Shown piece after piece: positions 51,728 through 58,783 of a stretch of DNA of 59,550 nucleotides. Source of the DNA: Prado023 sp964418695 (GTDB lineage: Bacteria; Actinomycetota; Actinomycetes; S36-B12; CAIYMF01); the NCBI GenBank assembly GCA_964418695.1, contig CAYQMN010000017.1:1-59550 (forward strand), given 5' to 3'. Both the position numbers and the translations under genes were made by a program. Numbering within the stretch: position 1 is the first letter of the stretch; each line of letters begins with the position of its first letter. The notes beneath the pieces were generated by a model, which was given only the letters and a program-made list of their open reading frames with translations, did not search any database and was not told the DNA's origin.

Positions 51728-52165
51728 GTGAAGGTCGAATTGAGCTATGACGGCGCCGGCAACCGTCTGCGCCGTATCGGCGGCTTCCAGCTCGCCTACG
51801 ACAAGCTCGGCAGCCGTCCCAAGACTCTGGGGCGCTTCGAACTCGACTACGACATGGCAGGCAACCGTCTGCGCCAGGTCGGCGCGGACCTGATCGAGTA
51901 CGACAAGCTCGGCAGCCGACCGATCCGATTCGGAAGCCTCGACCTCGCCTACGACCGCATGGGTGGCCGGCTCGTCGGCATCGGGACCATCGGCATCGAG
52001 TACGACATGGCCGGCAACCGGGTGCGACGAATCGGCGGACTCACCGTCGACTACGACAAGCTGGGCTCACGCCCCCGGTACCTGCGCGCCGAGGGAGAAC
52101 TGCCCCTCGACGAGCAGATGTGCGTGATCGCGTTCCTGGTCCTGGTGGCATTCCGCCGAGCGTGA
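51728..52165 (+). CDS. Small YD-repeat solenoid protein
   Basis: A 145-residue protein. Tyr-Asp pairs occur at residues 7, 24, 41, 58, 75, 92 and 109, an exact 17-residue period. Units mostly alternate between an AGNR type (YDMAGNRLRQVG) and a GSRP type (YDKLGSRPKTLG), so the higher repeat is 34 residues or 102 bases. A short tail (residues about 121-145, LPLDEQMCVIAFLVLVAFRR) is hydrophobic and then basic. No signal peptide. YD repeats normally occur inside large Rhs/wall-associated proteins; a free-standing set of this size suggests a small beta-solenoid. GTG 51728 gives VKVELSYDG. It is followed directly by the integration-site repeat. Function unknown; related-looking small proteins exist in actinobacteria to my memory. 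Confidence 0.75.
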   Translation: MKVELSYDGAGNRLRRIGGFQLAYDKLGSRPKTLGRFELDYDMAGNRLRQVGADLIEYDKLGSRPIRFGSLDLAYDRMGGRLVGIGTIGIEYDMAGNRVRRIGGLTVDYDKLGSRPRYLRAEGELPLDEQMCVIAFLVLVAFRRA

Positions 52166-52172
52166 GGCGGCC

Positions 52173-52195
52173 CGACACTGGTAGCGGGGGCAGGA
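52173..52195. repeat. Attachment-site-like direct repeat, copy 1 (tRNA-fMet 3' end)
   Basis: A 23-base stretch (CGACACTGGTAGCGGGGGCA plus GGA) is identical to 55056-55078. It reads as the CCA end and acceptor/T-stem side of a minus-strand tRNA-fMet, then diverges. It lies just after the YD-repeat gene and marks the left edge of a 2.9-kb island. Confidence 0.75.
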
Positions 52196-52276
52196 CTCGA
52201 CTGGGCGTCGGTCACTTCGCCGGGGCGGGTCCGCGTATGACCGCATTTCCAGCCATATGACCGGTACAGTGGTCGC

Positions 52277-52867
52277 ATGTTCTTCGGTGAACCGTTCGGC
52301 GGACTCATCCCAGGAGCCCCGGGCGCGGTGCTCTCGGTCCTCCTGCGCACCGGCATGCCGTTGACCGGCCGGCAAGTCCACGGCCTGGTCAGCGACCGCC
52401 ACAGCTTGTGGTCGGTCCAGCAGGCACTCAAGACCCTCACCCAGCTCGGGATCGTCGACACCCAGACCATCGGCCGTGCTGGGGTGCACACGATCAACGA
52501 GGAACATGCCGCCGTCCCACATCTGCGCGCGCTCGTCGACCCGATCGCCACCCTCACCGCAGCGGTCCAGGACGGTGTCGGCTCCCAGGTCCAGGCTGTG
52601 ATCGTCTTCGGATCGGTCGCGCGGGGCGAAGCCCAGGCCGACAGCGACATCGATCTGGCCGTCATCGCGGGCAACGGCTGGGATGGACGCACCGCACTGG
52701 CGGACGCCGTGCGCGCCCGCACAGGCAACGACTGCGACGTCCTGGTGTTCACGCCGAACCAGTTCCAGGAGATGGCCCGATCGGGCGAGCCCGCGGTCCA
52801 CGACATCCTCCGCGACGGTGTAGCGCTGATCGGCTCCATCCCGCGCCTGAAGCTCGGTGCCGCTTGA
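52277..52867 (+). CDS. MNT-type nucleotidyltransferase with N-terminal winged helix
   Basis: A 196-residue protein. Residues about 15-75 form a winged-helix DNA-binding unit (GRQVHGLVSDRHSLWSVQQALKTLTQLGIV). The C-terminal minimal nucleotidyltransferase has FGSVARGEAQADSDIDLAVI with the GSxxRG and DxD metal residues intact. In MNT/HEPN pairs the MNT enzyme AMPylates and neutralises the HEPN toxin. It overlaps the following HEPN gene by one base (TGATG). Carried inside the tRNA-bounded island. Confidence 0.85.
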   Translation: MFFGEPFGGLIPGAPGAVLSVLLRTGMPLTGRQVHGLVSDRHSLWSVQQALKTLTQLGIVDTQTIGRAGVHTINEEHAAVPHLRALVDPIATLTAAVQDGVGSQVQAVIVFGSVARGEAQADSDIDLAVIAGNGWDGRTALADAVRARTGNDCDVLVFTPNQFQEMARSGEPAVHDILRDGVALIGSIPRLKLGAA

Positions 52868-53268
52868 TGGCTGGGGTCGAGCATCGCGGCCACGCCAGGG
52901 CCTTCCTCGCCAAGGCCGAGGAGTACCTCGCCTCCGCCGAGGACAACCTCGCCGCGAGCCGGTACACACCCGCCGCCGGTGATGCCGTCCACGCCGGCAT
53001 CAGCGCCAAGGACGCGATCCTCACCGCCCTCACCGGCGTGACCGGCAAGGGAAAGGCTCACGCGGCAGCTGCAGAGGAACTCAAGACCGCTCTCGGCAGA
53101 CGCGCCGACGCGGCGAGCGCCGCGAGGGCCCTGCGGGAACTCATCAGCGCGAAGACCGACGTCGAGTACGGCACCACCCTGGTGACCGGGGCCAAGGCCG
53201 AACCACTCGTCCGGCGCGCCCGCACGCTCGTCGAGCTCGCCACCCGGGTCGTCCGCCTCGGCGGCTGA
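52867..53268 (+). CDS. HEPN-domain protein, toxin-like partner of the nucleotidyltransferase
   Basis: A 133-residue four-helix protein: HARAFLAKAEEYLASAEDNLAASRYTPAAG then DAVHAGISAKDAILTALTGV. His near residue 43 in DAVHAGISAKDA occupies the place of the HEPN catalytic or modification site, although the usual RX4-6H spacing is not clean. The gene is translationally coupled to the nucleotidyltransferase gene. Together they match the MNT/HEPN toxin-antitoxin layout (antitoxin first). Activity as a toxin is inferred. Confidence 0.78.
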   Translation: MAGVEHRGHARAFLAKAEEYLASAEDNLAASRYTPAAGDAVHAGISAKDAILTALTGVTGKGKAHAAAAEELKTALGRRADAASAARALRELISAKTDVEYGTTLVTGAKAEPLVRRARTLVELATRVVRLGG

Positions 53269-53431
53269 GGGCACAGGTTCCGGCGGCCCGCGGTCAGAGG
53301 ATTCTCCATGCCGTGGCTATTCCTCGAGGGCTGCGTTGGCCACGAACGGCGGCCGTTGAGGTGCAGCACGGCCAACTCGACCTTGCACGCGTCACCCGGC
53401 GGTTCATGTCGCGGGTCGCCAGTCAGGGCAG

Positions 53432-54718
53432 GTGGGGGTGGCTGGGACACTGCTGGGGTTCAAGTTGAACCTCGATGAGGAGGAGCAGGTGGAATCACTC
53501 GCGGATCGTGTACTCCCGCTGATCCGCTCCCGCGTCGAGCTCTGGCGCTGGTCGAGCGCAAACGCGCACGGACAGCAGATGCACGAGGCGGTGGACATCC
53601 TCGAAGCCGCCATCCCGAGCACCGATCCCGCCGAGGTCTACTCGGTCACGCACAGGGCACTCGCCAGCGCAGTCAAGGTCATCGCGAGAGCCGACGACTC
53701 CAGCGGCATCATCGGCGATGCGTGCCGGCGCCTACTCGGCCTGCATCCGAACGTCGCTGCTGCGGCTCGCGCGCCGACCGGGAAGCTGGTCGACTGGATG
53801 CTGAAGTTCCAGTTCGCCGGTGACGTCGACTACTTCGAGCTCGACCCTGTCGCGTACGCGCCAGCGCTCGGTGAGGTCGGCATGCGGACCTATCGCAAGC
53901 GCCTCGACGAGATCGAGGCCGGGCTTGGTCCGCGCCCCTCCGAGGACGACCGGTGGAGTTCGGCCCACTCACACGAGTGGTTCACGTTGAATTGGAACGC
54001 CCAGCGACTCGCCGTGTTCGATCACGACATCGACGCCATCATCCGAACCCACGCCCGAGACCGCAGGGTTGCGGCATGGCTGGAAGACACGGCGCAGGCG
54101 TTCGAGGAGATCGGCGAGTTCGACCTGGCGATCGACTGGGCCAAGCAAGCCACGGACTTCGACCGAGGCCACCAATCGCTCAAAGCGGCGGACTACTGGT
54201 GCCGCCTCCTGGAGACACATCGCCCCGCCGACGCACTGGAAGCACGGCTCGTCGTGTTCCGGCGGTGGCCATCGTCAACCACGGCCGCACGACTTCACAA
54301 TGCGGCAGAAGGCAGTTGGCCCGGCTTCCGCGACGAAGTGATGTCGACGCTGGCCGCGAGCCCCCGCGACGCGGTGCTCTTCGCGCTGCTGACCCTCAAG
54401 GACGCCGAGTTCGCGTGGCAACTCGCCCACGGCCTCAACCTGGACAGCGACCCCACATGGAGCGAACTCGTGAAGGTCTACGAGAAGGTCGACCCGATCG
54501 CCGTCCTCCCGATCCACCAGCGGCTCGTCGAGCACGAACTTGTCGATGCGGGCGCACAGCACTATCGGGTCGCCGGGCGGAGGCTAGCGAAGATGCGCCA
54601 GCTGGCCGCCGGCAGCGACAAATCACCCGAGGTCGACGACCTCATCGCCGAACTGCGTGACGTGCACCGGCGCCGTCCCCGGCTGCAACAGGAGTTCGAC
54701 CGCGCCGGGCTTCCCTGA
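53432..54718 (+). CDS. Large helical protein, DUF6880/SWIM-associated C-terminus
   Basis: A protein of up to 428 residues, helical and repeat-like in the second half (AWLEDTAQAFEEIGEFDLAIDWAKQATDF), similar to TPR-type helices. The end YRVAGRRLAKMRQLAAGSDKS...VHRRRPRLQQEFDRAG is like the C-terminus of SWIM zinc-finger and DUF6880 proteins, but no CxC...CxH zinc motif is present. Starts at GTG 53432 or 53438, or at 53489 after GAGGAGGAG, are possible. Its base composition is less GC-extreme than that of the chromosome. It is the last gene of the tRNA-bounded island. Function unknown. Confidence 0.6.
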   Translation: MGVAGTLLGFKLNLDEEEQVESLADRVLPLIRSRVELWRWSSANAHGQQMHEAVDILEAAIPSTDPAEVYSVTHRALASAVKVIARADDSSGIIGDACRRLLGLHPNVAAAARAPTGKLVDWMLKFQFAGDVDYFELDPVAYAPALGEVGMRTYRKRLDEIEAGLGPRPSEDDRWSSAHSHEWFTLNWNAQRLAVFDHDIDAIIRTHARDRRVAAWLEDTAQAFEEIGEFDLAIDWAKQATDFDRGHQSLKAADYWCRLLETHRPADALEARLVVFRRWPSSTTAARLHNAAEGSWPGFRDEVMSTLAASPRDAVLFALLTLKDAEFAWQLAHGLNLDSDPTWSELVKVYEKVDPIAVLPIHQRLVEHELVDAGAQHYRVAGRRLAKMRQLAAGSDKSPEVDDLIAELRDVHRRRPRLQQEFDRAGLP

Positions 54719-55010
54719 TCGGTGCCGCACCGCGGCGATTCAGGCGGCCGAAGTCATCGCGCCAACAGCGCCGACCGCCTGTCGCATCGTCGCCGGATGT
54801 GCTCTCACCCGCGGCGATCCAGGTGTTGCCAACCTTGACCGCGACAGCTGCTTGATCGTGGACCACAGCGTCTCGGGAAGGGCGGCAGCCCGGGAGCCCG
54901 AAGGCGCGAGCCCTCAAATCAGAGGTCGCGACCCGTCCGGACCCGTCCGCAGCCGTGCGCAGCCGTTCGATGTCAGTCCATGTCAGTGGCAATCCGCTGA
55001 CATCTATGCC
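54719..55010. other. Gene-free stretch before the attachment site
   Basis: No supported gene. A minus-strand frame at 54992 starts MPLTWTDIERLRTAADGSGR, protein-like for about 50 residues, and then runs antisense into the preceding gene; it may be a remnant. Otherwise nothing clear. Confidence 0.3.
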
Positions 55011-55046
55011 AGAGGCCAGTCCCCGGTTTCCCGGGAACTGGCCTCT
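55011..55046 (-). terminator. Terminator hairpin behind the tRNA-fMet fragment
   Basis: AGAGGCCAGT and ACTGGCCTCT form a 10-bp stem with an inner CCCGG/CCGGG stem. Read on the minus strand it follows the tRNA 3' end by about 16 bases, as a native tRNA terminator would. Confidence 0.75.
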
Positions 55047-55055
55047 GACCTGCTA

Positions 55056-55098
55056 CGACACTGGTAGCGGGGGCAGGATTTGAACCTGCGACCTCTGG
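55056..55098 (-). repeat. Attachment-site-like repeat, copy 2, with a 37-nt tRNA-fMet 3' fragment
   Basis: Bases 55062-55098 on the minus strand match the 3' half of an actinobacterial initiator tRNA: part of the anticodon stem (CCAG), AGGTC, T-arm GCAGG-TTCAAAT-CCTGC, acceptor CCCCGCT, then A and CCA. Beyond 55098 the match stops and no 5' half or cloverleaf exists, so this is a fragment created by integration. The 23 bases 55056-55078 repeat those at 52173-52195. Confidence 0.8.
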
Positions 55099-55230
55099 AT
55101 CACGAGGGCAGGTCATCGACCTTAGGCGGGCCACCCACCGTAGGGCCACCGCTTCGCCGTTGCAGCGCCAGCAGCCCGACTCGGCAGCGAGATTCCCAAC
55201 AGCATCCTGACCTAGACAAGGGGGAAGAAC

Positions 55231-56016
55231 GTGAGCATGAACACATTCACCTGGCCGCAGCTGCTGGCCGACTACCGCCGCGAGCGGAGCCTCAAGCACC
55301 GACCCGAGACCCTGCGAACCCGCATGTCGTACCTGCGCAGGTTCGCCGCGACCAACCCACCCGACGCGACCACCGATCAGGTAGTGGCGTGGCTGGCGAG
55401 TCACGACCGCTGGACCCTGGCGACCCGCAAGAGCGCTCAGTGCGCGCTGAGGTCGTTCTACTCCTGGGCGCACCGCACCGGCCGGCTACCCGACGATCCC
55501 ACCGGCGCGCTGGACCCCATCGCGGTCCCACCGACCCTGCCCCGCCCGGCCACCGAGGCTCAGGTCGCGGCTGGTCGCCAGGCCAGCGATCCGGACGTGC
55601 TGCTCATGGTGGAGCTCGCGGCGCAGCATGGGTTGCGGCGCTCGGAGATCGCCGGGCTGCGTCGCACCGATCTGCGCCCCGACGGGCTGCACGTCATCGG
55701 CAAGGGTGGCAGGCATCGCCTTGTGCCGGTGACCCCATGGGTCCGTCGGGAGCTCGAGCGCCGCCCACCCGGGTACGTGTTCCCCGGCAGGTTCACCGGG
55801 CATCTGCACCCGAGCACCGTGCAGACGTGGATCCGGGACGCGTCCGGGGTGTCCCCGCACCCGCACCGGCATCGCTGCGCGACCCGTGGCTACCGCGGCA
55901 CTCACGACCTGTTCGCCGTCCAGCGGGTACTCGGACACAAGAGTGCGGCCACGACACAGCTCTACGTCGCGCTGGACGTTGACGCACTGACGGCTGTGAT
56001 CGACGCCGCAGCATGA
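55231..56016 (+). CDS. Tyrosine recombinase / phage integrase
   Basis: A 261-residue integrase. The N-terminal core-binding domain (about 1-95) reads WPQLLADYRRERSLKHRPETL. The catalytic domain has Arg of HGLRRSEIAGLRRTDL, Lys of VIGKGGRHR, the HxxR region HPHRHRCATRG, His of RVLGHKSAATT and Tyr of QLYVALD, so the set looks complete. GTG 55231 follows GGGGAAG. It lies about 130 bases from the tRNA fragment, the normal place for an integrase at the end of a prophage. It overlaps the next gene by ATGA. Confidence 0.92.
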   Translation: MSMNTFTWPQLLADYRRERSLKHRPETLRTRMSYLRRFAATNPPDATTDQVVAWLASHDRWTLATRKSAQCALRSFYSWAHRTGRLPDDPTGALDPIAVPPTLPRPATEAQVAAGRQASDPDVLLMVELAAQHGLRRSEIAGLRRTDLRPDGLHVIGKGGRHRLVPVTPWVRRELERRPPGYVFPGRFTGHLHPSTVQTWIRDASGVSPHPHRHRCATRGYRGTHDLFAVQRVLGHKSAATTQLYVALDVDALTAVIDAAA

Positions 56017-56357
56017 CCGCGATGGCTCTGCGGGCCCCGGCCGACGACGAGCGGCGCGCGGGATCGCGCCAGTACGCTGCCATGCTCAAGCGGATGCTCC
56101 GAGCGCACGGGAGGCGAGTGATGAGCGGCGACCTGCCCGACATCGACGCCCTGGCCCAGCTGCGCGAGATCCAGGCCGAGCTCGACGAGCAGACCGCGCA
56201 GGTCGTGCGGGCGCTGCGCTCGGAGGCGGGCGGGTCGCACTCGTGGGCCGAGATCGGGGCCGCGCTCGGCATCACCAGGGCCGCCGCGTACAAGCGGTAC
56301 GGCGGCGCGGAGACCGACGGGCGTAGGCCGGGCGGGCAGCCGTCGCACCTGCGATGA
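56013..56357 (+). CDS. Small HTH phage protein
   Basis: A 114-residue protein: a helical N-terminus with a coiled stretch (DALAQLREIQAELDEQTAQVVRALR) and a helix-turn-helix near the end (SWAEIGAALGITRAAAYKRYG). ATG 56013 overlaps the integrase stop, so it is coexpressed. It may regulate integration or lysogeny, perhaps as an excisionase-like factor, but no family could be fixed. Confidence 0.65.
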   Translation: MTAMALRAPADDERRAGSRQYAAMLKRMLRAHGRRVMSGDLPDIDALAQLREIQAELDEQTAQVVRALRSEAGGSHSWAEIGAALGITRAAAYKRYGGAETDGRRPGGQPSHLR

Positions 56358-56464
56358 GGCGCCGCGGGGGACATTCCGGGGGACATCCACCCCCACCTGT
56401 GACCGCTCACCGTCCCGACTACCCGACCCGCGGGGCGACCATGGGAGTGGACGAGGGGAGCGGG

Positions 56465-56905
56465 ATGGACAAGCGTGTCGGCGTCGGCGTCGGCGTCGGC
56501 GTGGCGGCTGTGGCTCTGCTGTTCGGGTGGGCGGTCGCCAGCGGGGCACCCCCGAGCGAGCGTGAGCCGGCAGCGCCCTCGGCGCCGCGGTCGATGACGG
56601 TGACCTATCAGGTGGACGGCACGGCCAATGCTGCCGACGTGACGATGCAGACGCCGTCGGGGACCCGCCAGCAGTCGGCCGTCACGCTGCCGATGGTGCC
56701 GGAGGGGCAATCGGCGTACCCGCCTGGCCTCGTGGTCTCGGGCTTCCGCTCGGGCGATTTCCTGTACGTGTCGGCGCAGCGCGCCTACAGCCACGGTGGC
56801 GGCCTGGACGTCACCTGCGCTATCGAGGTCAACGGCGTGGTGGTTGCCCAGAATTCGTCGTCGGGTGAGTTCACGATCGTCACCTGCCAGGCGGTCGCAC
56901 CGTGA
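56465..56905 (+). CDS. MmpS-like exported protein
   Basis: A 146-residue protein. The N-terminus MDKRVGVGVGVGVAAVALLF is a membrane anchor or signal whose Gly-Val run comes from a (GTCGGC)4 tract at 56477-56500. A disordered Pro/Ala/Ser linker follows. Residues about 45-146 resemble the beta-sandwich of the MmpS family: MTVTYQVDGTANAADVTMQT, then LYVSAQRAYSHGGG and VTCAIEVNGVVVAQNSSSG. ATG 56465 follows GAGGGGAG. MmpS proteins normally assist MmpL transporters; none is visible, and the place next to phage genes is unusual. Confidence 0.65.
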   Translation: MDKRVGVGVGVGVAAVALLFGWAVASGAPPSEREPAAPSAPRSMTVTYQVDGTANAADVTMQTPSGTRQQSAVTLPMVPEGQSAYPPGLVVSGFRSGDFLYVSAQRAYSHGGGLDVTCAIEVNGVVVAQNSSSGEFTIVTCQAVAP

Positions 56906-56955
56906 CGCACCCCCCCGTCTAGCCCCGACAACCAACCCCGAGAGGACCCAACCCC

Positions 56956-57345
56956 ATGAGCACCACCACCATTGCGCGCACCGAGCCGGGCACCGTCGAA
57001 TGGCGCGCCCTGGCCCAGCTGCGCCTCGCGTACAGCGACTACTGCATCCACCTCACCCGCGCGTGGCAGGACGCCGCGAACGAGCTCTACGCCCGAGACG
57101 AGGCCCGGTGGGCGTTCCACGCCCGCATGGAGGCCGGCTCGCTGGCGTGGGTGCTGTCCGGGCAGTGCTCGCAGCACGCCTACCCGCTCGTGCCCGGCCC
57201 GCGGGTCCGGGCGGCGGGGGACATTCCGGGGGACGCGCAGGGGAACTGCGCTGCTCTGGATCGGGTGACGGATGCCGTGATCGTGCAGAACGAGCCGGGG
57301 GCGCGAGCGGGCCGCGCTGATGCAGTACGTGTCGGATGCGAGTGA
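56956..57345 (+). CDS. Phage hypothetical protein
   Basis: A 129-residue soluble protein: helical N-terminal part (VEWRALAQLRLAYSDYCIHLTRAW, NELYARDEARWAFHARMEAG) and a less ordered end. An AGAGGA ribosome-binding site precedes ATG 56956. It lies in the rightward phage transcription unit before the terminator at 57582. No family recognised. Confidence 0.6.
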   Translation: MSTTTIARTEPGTVEWRALAQLRLAYSDYCIHLTRAWQDAANELYARDEARWAFHARMEAGSLAWVLSGQCSQHAYPLVPGPRVRAAGDIPGDAQGNCAALDRVTDAVIVQNEPGARAGRADAVRVGCE

Positions 57346-57445
57346 GAGCGCCGGCTGCCCGTCCTGACACCCGGGGACCGGGGCCCGGCTGCAGAGAGAA
57401 CCAGTCCCGGGCGTGCAACACTGCGGAGGAAGGGGAGGTGCGGCA

Positions 57446-57574
57446 ATGGGGACCGTGAACGTCTTCGACGTCGCGTGGCTTCGGGCGCGCGCCTCCGGCC
57501 CGAACAGTGAGATCACGCACGACAGCATGCGCACCTACTGCCACCATTCGTCGCTGGATGGGATCCAGCTCTGA
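57446..57574 (+). CDS. Small phage protein of 42 residues
   Basis: A short frame with a strong GGGGAGG site seven bases before ATG 57446. The product starts MGTVNVFDVAWLRARASG and ends HHSSLDGIQL. It ends 8 bases before the terminator hairpin, a sensible place for the last gene of the unit. No family recognised. Confidence 0.5.
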   Translation: MGTVNVFDVAWLRARASGPNSEITHDSMRTYCHHSSLDGIQL

Positions 57575-57581
57575 GCCGAGC

Positions 57582-57618
57582 AGAAGGCCCCCCACCCGTT
57601 GTGGGTGGGGGGCCTTCT
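57582..57618. terminator. Strong bidirectional terminator
   Basis: A perfect 16-bp stem (AGAAGGCCCCCCACCC with its complement) and a 5-base loop. It separates the rightward early-type genes from the leftward genes to its right, so it likely stops transcription from both sides. Confidence 0.88.
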
Positions 57619-57646
57619 TCTGCGCCGTCAGCCTGGCGCGGGCGGC

Positions 57647-57663
57647 GGGGGGGGGAGGGGGGG
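57647..57663. repeat. Poly-G tract
   Basis: Nine G, one A and seven G lie just beyond the stop of the leftward gene at 57665. Such a tract is prone to slippage or G-quadruplex formation, and may also be a sequencing weak point. Confidence 0.6.
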
Positions 57664-57664
57664 A

Positions 57665-58459
57665 TCAGACGATGCGTTCGGCCTTCGCTACGAACCTCAT
57701 CGGGTGGGCGCCGGGCGGCATGTAGATGTCGAACGCGACCCGGCCGCCGCCCTTGATCGCGTGGTTGGTGGTCCGCCAGCGGTGCCACTCCCCGGAGATC
57801 TGCGTCGCCGACGGGATGGGGTTGTGCCCGGTCCCGTCCTCCTTGGCCAGGCCGGGCCAACCCAGGCGCACCATCTCGAGCTCGGCCGGGGCGATCGTCT
57901 TCTTGGGCATGCGCACCTGCAGGCTGAGCAGGTACAGCCCGCCGGCGGGCAGGTCTGTGATCGCCACCCGGTAGGGCTTCGGCCCGCCCGCGACCGTGAT
58001 GGGGCTCTCCAGCGGCGTCTTGTAGGCCGAGCCGACCTTGAATGTGGGTGTGGTCACGACGGTCTCCTTCGGTTGCGTGTTGATGCCGCCCCACCACCAG
58101 GACCAGCCGAGGTAGCGCAGCGCGGGCCAGTGCTCGGCGAACCAGCCGAGCGGGCGGGTGCCGACGGTGGCGGGGCCGTTGACGTCCACGGAGGCGACGA
58201 CGGCGGGGGCGTCGAGGCGGGCGTGCTCGATGCCGACGTGACCATGTCCCTCGCTGCCGCGGTCCCAGTAGCGGATCGCTCCGCGAGGGCAGGGCCCGGT
58301 CTGCATGTGGCCGGCCCTCTGGACGACCCTGGCAACCGCGGTGGCGTCCTCCAGGCCTTGGCGGGGCACGTCGAGGGCGTGCATCACATGCTCGGCGCAG
58401 TGGCCGGCGGCGGGCTTGTGGGCGACGAACCAGTCCAGGCGCTCGTCGACACCCCTCAT
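57665..58459 (-). CDS. Phage protein with a CHAP/NlpC-like N-terminal region
   Basis: A 264-residue protein. Residues about 1-125 look like a papain-type peptidase or amidase: Cys of AAGHCAEHVMHAL, then WDRGSEGHGHVGIEHAR with His, a Trp-rich end (GWSWWWGGINTQP). The second half (about 135-264) is beta-rich (YRVAITDLPAGGLYLLSLQV) and may bind wall or be structural. ATG 58459 overlaps the holin stop by ATGA. Next to a holin, an endolysin-like role is plausible, but the catalytic set is not certain. Confidence 0.55.
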   Translation of the reverse strand: MRGVDERLDWFVAHKPAAGHCAEHVMHALDVPRQGLEDATAVARVVQRAGHMQTGPCPRGAIRYWDRGSEGHGHVGIEHARLDAPAVVASVDVNGPATVGTRPLGWFAEHWPALRYLGWSWWWGGINTQPKETVVTTPTFKVGSAYKTPLESPITVAGGPKPYRVAITDLPAGGLYLLSLQVRMPKKTIAPAELEMVRLGWPGLAKEDGTGHNPIPSATQISGEWHRWRTTNHAIKGGGRVAFDIYMPPGAHPMRFVAKAERIV

Positions 58460-58722
58460 GCTCCGCGGCCCTCCTCCTCGCGGTGCCCGGCGAGCAGTTC
58501 GGGGCCCAGCGACGGGCCGTCCCCGGACATCGGCGCGGAGGCCAGCGAGGTGAGCACCGACAGCACGAGGCCAGTGAGCATGGCCAGCCCGATACCCCGC
58601 CCGACCGGGATGATCTGCTCGACGTCGGTCAGGATGAATGTGCCCAGGGCGCCGGCGCCGAACTGGCCGGCCGTCTTGATGGCCCTTTCGGTCACCGCTA
58701 GCCAGAACTCACGGGTCCACAT
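58456..58722 (-). CDS. Phage holin
   Basis: An 88-residue small membrane protein. MWTREFWLAVTERAIKTAGQFG is typical of actinophage holins (r1t-like), followed by two hydrophobic segments (GALGTFILTD and GIGLAMLTGLVLSVLTSLA) and a charged end GHREEEGRGA. It would release or pair with the adjacent lysin-like product. It overlaps the next gene by ATGA. Confidence 0.8.
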   Translation of the reverse strand: MWTREFWLAVTERAIKTAGQFGAGALGTFILTDVEQIIPVGRGIGLAMLTGLVLSVLTSLASAPMSGDGPSLGPELLAGHREEEGRGA

Positions 58723-58783
58723 GCAGCAGGCTCCTTCTGGGGCTGGATTGAGGCTTCGGGGCGACTCCGGGTAGGTGAAGGGG

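Noticed and set aside
55062..55140. Complete tRNA gene on the minus strand
   Set aside because: Only the T-arm, acceptor 3' side and part of the anticodon stem exist; no 5' acceptor strand or D-arm follows, so it is a fragment.
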